NCBI GenBank assembly: GCA_025455765.1
Contig: JALOLX010000004.1
Span: forward strand, 1 to 21,243
Direction of reading: 5' to 3'
DNA: 21,243 nucleotides
Source: Flavobacteriales bacterium
GTDB taxonomy: Bacteria > Bacteroidota > Bacteroidia > Flavobacteriales_F > PHOS-HE28
Positions 7,893-15,533 of the stretch are shown piece by piece; within the stretch, counting starts at the first letter, position 1, and every line of letters starts with the position of its first letter. The notes beneath the pieces are model-generated. The model did not search any database, was not told the DNA's origin, and saw only the letters and a program-made list of their open reading frames with translations. Made by a program: the position numbers and the translations under genes.

Positions 7893-7988
7893 AGCGCTCT
7901 TTGCATCAGCTTGGGCAGTGGAACATCCAAAGCACTGGTAGCGCCGCACATCTGAAGTACACGTACATTGGTGGGCCTTCTGCTCACC

Positions 7989-9902
7989 ATGCGTACACCC
8001 CTCTTTTTCTTTCTGGCTTTTGGCGCTCATCTGGCTTCCGGCCAAACGCCCTGTGTCAACGGCTTTGCAGGCCCCTACCCGTGCCAGAACGTGGACCTGT
8101 TGTCCACCATGTCCGTCACACAGCTGGGCACGGTGACCAACGTCGCCGACCTGTGGGGCTGGACCGACCCGCTCACGGGGAAGGAATACGCCATCGTCGG
8201 TGGAAGGAGCGGCACCTCCTTCGTGGACCTCAGCACACCCACCGCACCCGTGCTGGTCGGCTTCCTTCCCACGCACAATGGGGTCAGCTCCTTGTGGCGC
8301 GATGTGGATACCCACGGCAACTGGTGCTTTGTAGGCAGTGAAGCAGCGGGACATGGGTTGCAGGTGTTCGACCTCACCCGGCTACGCAATGTCACCAACC
8401 CACCGGCCACCTTCACGGAGGATGCCCATTTCGGAGGCTTCGGCAACAGCCACACCATCTTCGCCGACAAGACAGAGCCTTACGTGTATGCCGTTGGCGC
8501 GAACGTGTTCAGCGGCGGGTTGATCGCCGTGAACGTCAGCAACCCCTTGGCGCCGGTGTTGGCGGGCACCTTCACCAGCGAAGGCTACATCCACGAGAAC
8601 GCCGTGTTCCTCTACAACGGACCGGATACGGAGCACGTGGGCAAGCGCATCAGCTTCAACTTCCACATCAACAGCAACGACCGGGTCACCATCACCGACG
8701 TCAGCGACAAGTCCGACATCACCCTCATCGGCACCACCCCCATCTACCAAGTGCGCAGCCTGTGCCACCAAGGTTGGCTCACGGAAGACCATCGCTTCCT
8801 GCTGATGAACGACGAAGGCGATGAACAACTGGGGAACTACAACACCCGCACGCACATCTTCAACGTCGAGAACCTCGAAGCCCCCGTCTACATCGGCTGG
8901 CACAGCGGCCCCAACGCGAGCTATGACCACAACAACTACGTTCACCAAGGGCTGTTGTGGCAGGCCAACTACACCAGCGGCATGCAGGTGCTCGACCTTG
9001 CCAACGTGGCCAGTGGCACCCTTACCCAAGTGGCCTCCTTCGACAACTACCCGGTGAACAACGGCCGCAGCTACAATGGCGCGTGGGGCAACTATCCCTA
9101 TTTCGCCAGTGGCATCGTCATCGTCAGCAGCTATGGTGAAGGGCTCTTCGTACTGCGGCCCAAGCTCTCGCTGAACCTGCGGGTAATGCTGGACGGACCG
9201 TACGTTGCGGGCGAGGACCGCATGCACGACTCCCTGCGGGTGCGTGGCCTCCTTCCGCTCACCGAACCCTACACCGCGCTGGGCTACAGCCATGTTGGCG
9301 GCGGCGGCGGCGAGACCATCGCTCCGGCAGTGCTCGCGGCCACGGGGCCCAATGCCATCGTGGATTGGGTGGTGGTGGAGCTGCGCGACGCTGCGGACCC
9401 GAGCGTGATCCTGGCCACGCGCTGTGCGTTGGTGCAGCGCGATGGGGACGTGGTGCGCACCGATGGCACCTCGGCCGTGCAGTTCGATGTGGCGGTGAAG
9501 GACTACCACGTGGCGGTGCGCCACCGCAACCACCTGGGTGTGATGACCGCCGCCCCCGTGCGGGTGAGCGTGGCTCCGCGCAGCTACGACCTCAGCAACG
9601 GCAGCGTGGCCTTGTTCGGCACCGAGCCCACCAAGACCGTGGGCAGCAGGCAGGTGCTGTGGGGGGGCAACACCTTGAGCGACGAGGTGCTGCGCTACAC
9701 CGGTAGCGGCAACGACCGGGACCCCATCCTGGTGCGTGTGGGGGGAGCTGTACCCACCTCCACGGCCACGGGCTACCTGCCCGAGGATGTGGGCATGGAC
9801 GGCACCGTGCGATACGTAGGTGCGCAGAACGACAGGGACCCGATCCTGTTCAATGTGGGCGGAACGGTGCCTACGAATACGCGCGCGGAGCAGTTGCCGT
9901 AG
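7989..9902 (+). CDS. Secreted choice-of-anchor B family protein with C-terminal NDRDPIL repeats
   Basis: A 637-aa exported protein. The ATG at 7989 opens a signal peptide (MRTPLFFFLAFGAHLASGQ); an upstream TTG at 7968 lies within a promoter-like TACATTG box (7964-7970). The bulk (about 25-390) consists of LVIVD-like beta-propeller blades with phrases such as SFVDLSTPTAPVLVGFLP, LIAVNVSNPLAPVLAGTF and GMQVLDLANV, the hallmark of choice-of-anchor B proteins. A linker region then carries the DSLRVRGLLPLTEPYTALGY block found in Bacteroidota surface proteins. The last 71 residues hold two 32-residue repeats built on Y-x-G-x-x-NDRDPIL-x-x-VGG-x-VPT, separated by EDVGMDG, which looks like an EF-hand or dockerin calcium loop. 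No CHU_C or type A sorting domain is present, so the repeat tail may itself be the anchoring or sorting element. Substrate is unknown. Confidence 0.85.
   Translation: MRTPLFFFLAFGAHLASGQTPCVNGFAGPYPCQNVDLLSTMSVTQLGTVTNVADLWGWTDPLTGKEYAIVGGRSGTSFVDLSTPTAPVLVGFLPTHNGVSSLWRDVDTHGNWCFVGSEAAGHGLQVFDLTRLRNVTNPPATFTEDAHFGGFGNSHTIFADKTEPYVYAVGANVFSGGLIAVNVSNPLAPVLAGTFTSEGYIHENAVFLYNGPDTEHVGKRISFNFHINSNDRVTITDVSDKSDITLIGTTPIYQVRSLCHQGWLTEDHRFLLMNDEGDEQLGNYNTRTHIFNVENLEAPVYIGWHSGPNASYDHNNYVHQGLLWQANYTSGMQVLDLANVASGTLTQVASFDNYPVNNGRSYNGAWGNYPYFASGIVIVSSYGEGLFVLRPKLSLNLRVMLDGPYVAGEDRMHDSLRVRGLLPLTEPYTALGYSHVGGGGGETIAPAVLAATGPNAIVDWVVVELRDAADPSVILATRCALVQRDGDVVRTDGTSAVQFDVAVKDYHVAVRHRNHLGVMTAAPVRVSVAPRSYDLSNGSVALFGTEPTKTVGSRQVLWGGNTLSDEVLRYTGSGNDRDPILVRVGGAVPTSTATGYLPEDVGMDGTVRYVGAQNDRDPILFNVGGTVPTNTRAEQLP
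9687..9899 (+). repeat. Two tandem 96-bp coding repeats (NDRDPIL units)
   Basis: Unit 1 (9687-9782) and unit 2 (9804-9899) each encode 32 residues and are separated by 21 bp encoding EDVGMDG. Conserved positions are RY, G, NDRDPIL, VGG, VPT, T and the final LP. DNA identity is lower than protein identity, so the duplication is old and kept by selection on the protein. Confidence 0.8.
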
Positions 9903-10008
9903 TGGTGCAGAGGGGCGAAGTGATGCTCCCTTGACCATCTTCCGGAGACCGGTAGAGGCCGCCGCTGCATAGTGGCTTTGCGCAAGACTGCCTGCGGACG
10001 AGGTGTAC

Positions 10009-10028
10009 ACAGCCCGGGTATTGGCTGT
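10009..10028. terminator. Weak hairpin between convergent genes
   Basis: ACAGCC (10009-10014) pairs with GGCTGT (10023-10028), followed by only a short T-run. It is the best stem found in the 201-bp gap between the convergent choice-of-anchor B and helicase genes. It may end transcription from either side. Confidence 0.2.
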
Positions 10029-10103
10029 TTGCAGGCGGATCCAGCTTCCGACATCATCCAGCGGGACTACTGCACACTTCGCGATGGAGCGCGCCAACAA
10101 CGA

Positions 10104-13100
10104 TCACACCCTCCGATACCCCTTCTCCACCTTCTTGGCCCGCACCTTCTCCATTTCGCGCCGGGCCGTAGGCTCGTCGGGGAACTGCTTGGTCAGCGAT
10201 TGCCCAGCCGTGCCGATGCGGCCATAGCGCACCGTGTAGGTGGGGCCATCGAGCTTCACTTCCCAGAACTTGCTGCTGCCATCCTCCATGCACTCGAAAC
10301 GCTCGAATGCTCCGCCACCGGACGCCTGAACTGGCTCGGCCCAAGGTCTCTCCTCCGGTTCGGTAGGAGCGTCAACAATGACGGGTACTTGCGGTAGCAA
10401 AGGCTCACGCACCACCAAAGGCTCCACGACCACCTCGGGCGCCACCTCCTCCTCACCGCGCAGTGCCCGGGCCAAGCGCTCCATCACCTGTTCGGGATCC
10501 TGGAACCAGTCCTTGGCCAGTATGCTGATGACATTCCAGCCGAAGGCGCGCAGCAACTCGGGACGCTGGCAGTACTGCTCCAGCACGTCATTGTTGCGGT
10601 AATGTACATCGGAGTCGATGAGGATGCCCAGGCGATAGCCCTTGCCGTCGCTGGCACGCACGGCCAGGTCACAGCGGAAGTAGGAACTGCCCACCTGCCG
10701 ATCCACAGCATGGCCAGCAGCAACAAGGCGTTCCGCGATCTGTGTGGCCATGGCCGCAACACGCTCGCTGCGGTGGAGTGCGTTGGTCAGCGAAAGGCCA
10801 TCGAGCACCGTGGCCGCTGCGTCCTGCTCACCGGCGGAAAGGCGCTCGGCGTATTGCAGGAAACGACGCAGGTAGTTGGCGCCTTCGTTGTGCTCGTTCT
10901 TGATGTCCGTGGCGGTGATACTGCTGATGACGGCCATGTGGCGTTTGGACCGCGAGAAGATCACGTTCAGCCGCTTCTCCCCTCCCCTGCGGTTGATCGG
11001 CCCGAAGTTCATGAGCATGCGGCCGTTGGCATTGGGCGCATAACACACGCTCATGATGATCACGTCGCGTTCATCACCCTGCACGTTCTCCAGGTTCTTG
11101 ATGAAGAGCCCCACGAACTGATCGTCCTCCACCCGCTGGTATTCCTCCTCCAAGCGCGCCTCGAAAGCCTTGTCCGCTGTGGCCAGTTCCTGTAAGGCTT
11201 CCTCAATGGCCGCTTGTTGTTCGATGGAGAAGGCCACCACGCCGATGCTCCTCCCCTTACCTATCAGCTCCTTGATGAGCAAGGCGATGTACTTCGCCTC
11301 CTGCGCGTTGCGGCGCTCGTGGTACACACCGTTCTTCAGGTAGTGGAAACTGATCGGACGATCGCCCAGTGCGTTTGCGTGGTTTGGCGCCTCGGCCGCA
11401 TCCTCCACCACGATGGCCGCATGGTCAGCGTGGGGCAGCTGTTGATCGGGGATGGTGAGCAAGCCACGACCATAGAAGGCCGCATTGCTGAAGCTGATGA
11501 GGCTCTCGTGCCGGCTGCGGTAGTGCCAGCCCAGCATCACACCGGGCAACTTGCGCACGCCCTGGCTCAGGAGGCTGTCGGCATCGAGGGAGATGCCGAT
11601 GCGTTCCTCGGTGGCCTCCTCATCTTCGTCCACATCACCTGTGGTGGTATTGAAGAAGTTTGTGGGCGGCATTTGCATCTCATCACCCACGATGATGGTC
11701 TGCGCGGTGCGGAACAGGGCCGGCACGCCTTCCTCCAAGGTGATCTGGCTGGCTTCGTCGTAGATCACCACATCGAAGAGCTGAGTGTCGATGGGCAGGA
11801 TGTCCGACACGCTCTGCGGGCTCATCAACCACACGGGTTTCAGGCCCATCACCACCGGACCACTCTCCTTGCCGATCAGCTCACGGATGCTCTTGTAGCG
11901 CATCGATTTGCCGAACTCGTTCTCCAGGATCCGGCGCCCCACGGTCCATTCCTTCTTGGTGGCACGATCCTCAGGACCCATGCCGGTGACGCTCATTTCG
12001 GAGATCTTCACATGCCGGCTGAAATGCGCACGCACCGAGGCGCGTATATGGTCCACGTTCACATCGAGGTAGCGTTTCTCCAATGCGTTCAGCTGCTTCA
12101 CGCTGTGCAGGATGGAAAGGCCATCGACCTTGTCGAAGAGCCTGTCGTTGCGGTAGACCTCCTGCAAGGACTTGTAGCCTGTGAGGTAGGCCATGGCATC
12201 CGCTCCGATGCGCTGGTGGGTGAGGAAGTTGCGTATCCGCGGCTCCAGCGCGGCGATCTCGCGCAGGTAGGGAAGCAGACCTGTGAAGCCGTTCAGGGAG
12301 GCTTTCACCGCTTCCATCCAAGGCTCCAGCTTGGCCAGCGGCAACTCATCGCAGTAGGCGTTCAGGGGACGGACCTGTTCCACGAAACGATCCAGGTCGC
12401 TGCCCAGTGCTGCCAGCTCGAGGATCTCCCCGGCCTCCATGGAAAGCAGGGTACTCCACTTGGCATCCCCTTTCCGGTCGCGTAGTAAGCGGACAAGTTC
12501 GCGGCTCAACGCATTGTCCTCGAAGCCGTAGCGCTCCTGAATGGCGCGCTGCAACTCCACAAGTTTCTCCTGCGCATCGTGGTCGGCACAGAGGTCCTCC
12601 AGCAAACGCGCTACTTCCGGCCTTACCTGGTGTTTGCTCAGGTCGTAGCTCGACTGCACAAGTGCTTTGATCCTGCGGTACGTACCGTTCAGGAACTTGA
12701 AGAAGCCCTTGTTCACGCGTTCCCATTGCTCTCGAGCCGCGTGTGCATCCACCGCATTGGGCTTCTGTTTCCAATGCGCAGTGGCTTCCTCTGCTTTGGT
12801 GGCGCTGCGCTTCTGCATGTCGATGGCTTCCACATCGGCATCGAACCGTCTGGCTTCCTCGCTACCGCTCTCGAAGATCCCGATTCGACCACGGGATGCG
12901 ATGGGCTCCAGTTTCCGCGCACCGCCCACAAGCATCATCAACTCCCCCAGCGTATCGCTCATGCCCGCTGGGATCGTAATGGCATCCAGTGCTTCGTTGA
13001 TCCGCTCCCACACCGGTGACGCCTTCTCCCACTGTTCAGCGATGCGCCCCACGGGCTGATCGCTGTTCAGGAGATCGGCTTGTGCCCCGATCAGCGGGTG

Positions 13101-15530
13101 TTCGGCGGGGATAGGTGAAAGGCCCAAGTCCTTCAGCGCTGCGGCCAACTCGCGTACCAAGCGATCCACGGCCAACCACGCAGCATGATCGGGGATGCGC
13201 TCCAAGCTGATCACGTCCAGCGTATGCAGGCTGTCGTCGCGGTCGGCGATGAGGCGATCCAGCAGTTCGTGCAGGGGGATCCCGGTGCTCTCCTGAGCGT
13301 CGCGCATGCGCTGGTGAAAGTGCTCGATGCGGCCCAACTCCTCCTCCATGCGACCGATCACCCATGCGCGCTCGCGGGCAATGGAAGCCTCGTCCAGCGT
13401 GCTTTTCAGGAAGGTCCCATAGGTCTGCTTGAGGTCTTGGATAAAGGCCTTCTTGTCGGCCTGCGAATCGTGCACGCGGCAGCATACCTCATCCAACTCT
13501 CGTTGTTTCAAGCGGTGGAACACGACATCCAGCGCGGCCCGTTTCTCGCACACGAAGAGCACCTTCTTCCCGGCACCCACATAGTAGGCGATGAGGTTGG
13601 TGATGGTCTGTGATTTGCCCGTACCAGGCGGCCCTTGGATGATGTAGCTGCCTCCCCTTGCGGCCTGCTCGATGGCACGTGTCTGGGTGGGATCGGCCTG
13701 GATGATGGGGAAGCGATCGGCAAGCGGGGCACGCGTGGCAACGCCTTCGTCCACCGGCCTGGGCTGATCGCTGAAGAGCAGGCTGAAGACATCATCCTTG
13801 GCATTGGCCTCGATGATGTGGTCGTAGTCGCGCACCAGGGACATGCGCCGCGCATTGAAGTTGCCGAGGGTCACGTTGCACAGGTCCACCTCCCAGTGGT
13901 AGGGGTTGGCATCGCCCTCTTCCACCGTGTTGTAGAAGCTGCGGCCGGTGCTGCCTTTGGCATGGTCCACACCGGGGCGGATATCCTCATTGATGATGTA
14001 CTCGAAGGTGCTGGTGGCCGGGCGCACCTTGCGCTGGTAGAGCTGCAGGCCGAGCGGTGCGAAACCTTCGCTGCCATATGTGTAGTTGAAGCTGCGCGGA
14101 TCGAAACCACTGGCATGGCGGCGTGTGCGGCGCAAACTGCGGGTGAAGGCCTGGCGCGCCGCTGCGTGCACCAGTTCGATACGCGGCTTGTCCACCAGAT
14201 CGAGTTCGATCTCCGAGCCGCAGTTCTGCGCCTGTTGGCGGATGCTACTGACCAGGTCCTCCACACTGGACGCTTCCAGATCGATGGTATCCGGCAACTC
14301 GATGCCGTACAGCTCCCGGAAATAGTGAACGAGCACGGGATTCACTTCGGCCTCGGCTTCGCTGCACTCCACCACGTACTGGTCCTTCACGCCCTTGCGC
14401 TTCACCAGTTCCACCGGCAACAACAGCAGTGGCGAACTGATCTTCTCGTTGCCATAGTCCTTGAAGTTGGTCCAGCGCAGGAAGGCGACCACCAGGCGGA
14501 GCGGGTTCATGCCGTATTCGTTGACGGCCTTACGTGCTTCGCTGCGCACCTTGTCCAAACGCGGCACCAAGGTGGGGCGTTCCTTCAGGTCGAGGTAGCC
14601 GGTGAGCACCAATCGCTTCTTGCCGATCAACTTGTCCGCGATGGACTTGTTCCATGTGATCAGCGAAGCGGGGTCGATGTTCTTATGGTCCAGCAGCGGT
14701 GGTACACTGGCCACGGTGAGGTTCACGAAGCCTTCGGTATCGCGGTAATACAGCAGCCTGTTACGTCGGCTTAGATCGAAGAGGCGTGCCTTCAGTTTGG
14801 CGAGGATCCAGTTGTCGCGCGAGCTAAGGTCCTGTTGCCGGAACCCTGTGGTGCGCGTGAGGTCCACGTAGTTGTCCGGATCGTATTGCCGGAAGTTCTT
14901 CAGCTTGGCGATCACCTCGTCCAAGCTGCGCGGGCGGTCTTCTCGGTACAGCTGGGTACACTCGCGGATCACGCTCACCAGCGTGGGGTGGGCGTGGTCG
15001 TTCAGCGCGAAGAGGTTGTCGCGGTGCTCCACGAAGGACTCCAGGTCTTCCGGCTCGTGGAGGTCGAGCCCGAAGGTGAGGCTGGCCAGGATGAGGCCGC
15101 AGAGGTGGATGTCGGTGAGGGGGTCGTGGTGGCCGATCTCCAGTTCCCACGATGTATAACCGTAAACATACTTCGGGCTGGCGAGGGTCTCCCCTTCCTG
15201 GCGGATGAGCGCGTTGCGGTAGAGGCGCGTGTCGTCCTCAACCTCGGTCACTTCCCGTGTTACCACTACCGGACCTTCCTGCTTGGGCTTCGCGAAGAGG
15301 TGTGCTGTGTTGGTGATCGGACCACTGGTAAGACCCAGATCCAGGTAGAGCCTGCCTTCTTCCACACGAACGGCATCGGCGTTCCGAAGGCGGGCCACGC
15401 GCCCTTCCATGTGTACGCCGTGCAAGGCCTCCAACAAGGGCATCGCCACCGCGATCACATCATCGGTATGCAGGCCACCCTGCTCGTTGCAGTAGCGCAG
15501 GAAAGCGCGGAAGTCCATGGGTTCGTTCAT
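10104..15530 (-). CDS. Kinase-like / DUF4011 / SF1 helicase (COG1112-type) / endonuclease-like / WGR multidomain protein
   Basis: An 1808-aa cytoplasmic protein. Domains in order: a protein-kinase C-lobe-like region (about 1-214), with LEALHGVH, the HRD position as ARL (46-48), DLG for DFG (64-66), DPLTDIHLCG (D140, G145) and R199; DUF4011 starting near 240 with LKARLFDLSRRNRLLYYRD; and an SF1 helicase. The helicase has a Q-type motif (608-623), Walker A GPPGTGKS (633-640), a long mostly helical insert (about 690-1230), Walker B VIYDEASQ (1255-1262), motif III VGDEMQMPP (1281-1289), GWHYRSRHESL (1334-1344), NVQGDERDV (1482-1490) and LNVIFSRSKR (1521-1530). An endonuclease-like domain of the MTES_1575/DUF559 type follows (about 1605-1685), and a WGR domain (about 1743-1808, YGRIGTAGQ). 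Stand-alone DUF4011 helicases are associated with anti-phage defence; Mokosh type I helicases also carry a kinase domain. It starts 3 nt after the M48 gene. The domain calls are firm for helicase, DUF4011 and WGR, and weaker for the kinase and nuclease. Confidence 0.92.
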   Translation of the reverse strand: MNEPMDFRAFLRYCNEQGGLHTDDVIAVAMPLLEALHGVHMEGRVARLRNADAVRVEEGRLYLDLGLTSGPITNTAHLFAKPKQEGPVVVTREVTEVEDDTRLYRNALIRQEGETLASPKYVYGYTSWELEIGHHDPLTDIHLCGLILASLTFGLDLHEPEDLESFVEHRDNLFALNDHAHPTLVSVIRECTQLYREDRPRSLDEVIAKLKNFRQYDPDNYVDLTRTTGFRQQDLSSRDNWILAKLKARLFDLSRRNRLLYYRDTEGFVNLTVASVPPLLDHKNIDPASLITWNKSIADKLIGKKRLVLTGYLDLKERPTLVPRLDKVRSEARKAVNEYGMNPLRLVVAFLRWTNFKDYGNEKISSPLLLLPVELVKRKGVKDQYVVECSEAEAEVNPVLVHYFRELYGIELPDTIDLEASSVEDLVSSIRQQAQNCGSEIELDLVDKPRIELVHAAARQAFTRSLRRTRRHASGFDPRSFNYTYGSEGFAPLGLQLYQRKVRPATSTFEYIINEDIRPGVDHAKGSTGRSFYNTVEEGDANPYHWEVDLCNVTLGNFNARRMSLVRDYDHIIEANAKDDVFSLLFSDQPRPVDEGVATRAPLADRFPIIQADPTQTRAIEQAARGGSYIIQGPPGTGKSQTITNLIAYYVGAGKKVLFVCEKRAALDVVFHRLKQRELDEVCCRVHDSQADKKAFIQDLKQTYGTFLKSTLDEASIARERAWVIGRMEEELGRIEHFHQRMRDAQESTGIPLHELLDRLIADRDDSLHTLDVISLERIPDHAAWLAVDRLVRELAAALKDLGLSPIPAEHPLIGAQADLLNSDQPVGRIAEQWEKASPVWERINEALDAITIPAGMSDTLGELMMLVGGARKLEPIASRGRIGIFESGSEEARRFDADVEAIDMQKRSATKAEEATAHWKQKPNAVDAHAAREQWERVNKGFFKFLNGTYRRIKALVQSSYDLSKHQVRPEVARLLEDLCADHDAQEKLVELQRAIQERYGFEDNALSRELVRLLRDRKGDAKWSTLLSMEAGEILELAALGSDLDRFVEQVRPLNAYCDELPLAKLEPWMEAVKASLNGFTGLLPYLREIAALEPRIRNFLTHQRIGADAMAYLTGYKSLQEVYRNDRLFDKVDGLSILHSVKQLNALEKRYLDVNVDHIRASVRAHFSRHVKISEMSVTGMGPEDRATKKEWTVGRRILENEFGKSMRYKSIRELIGKESGPVVMGLKPVWLMSPQSVSDILPIDTQLFDVVIYDEASQITLEEGVPALFRTAQTIIVGDEMQMPPTNFFNTTTGDVDEDEEATEERIGISLDADSLLSQGVRKLPGVMLGWHYRSRHESLISFSNAAFYGRGLLTIPDQQLPHADHAAIVVEDAAEAPNHANALGDRPISFHYLKNGVYHERRNAQEAKYIALLIKELIGKGRSIGVVAFSIEQQAAIEEALQELATADKAFEARLEEEYQRVEDDQFVGLFIKNLENVQGDERDVIIMSVCYAPNANGRMLMNFGPINRRGGEKRLNVIFSRSKRHMAVISSITATDIKNEHNEGANYLRRFLQYAERLSAGEQDAAATVLDGLSLTNALHRSERVAAMATQIAERLVAAGHAVDRQVGSSYFRCDLAVRASDGKGYRLGILIDSDVHYRNNDVLEQYCQRPELLRAFGWNVISILAKDWFQDPEQVMERLARALRGEEEVAPEVVVEPLVVREPLLPQVPVIVDAPTEPEERPWAEPVQASGGGAFERFECMEDGSSKFWEVKLDGPTYTVRYGRIGTAGQSLTKQFPDEPTARREMEKVRAKKVEKGYRRV

Positions 15531-15533
15531 TAT

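Noticed and set aside
8382..10100. 572-codon minus-strand open frame opposite the choice-of-anchor B gene
   Set aside because: Antisense to a well-supported secreted protein; Val/His/Ala-rich composition typical of a GC-rich shadow frame.
10104..15530. Reading the large helicase as a classic Mokosh MkoA
   Set aside because: The kinase residues are missing, there is no PLD nuclease gene next to it (the neighbour is an M48 peptidase), and an endonuclease-like and a WGR domain are present instead; it is at most Mokosh-like.
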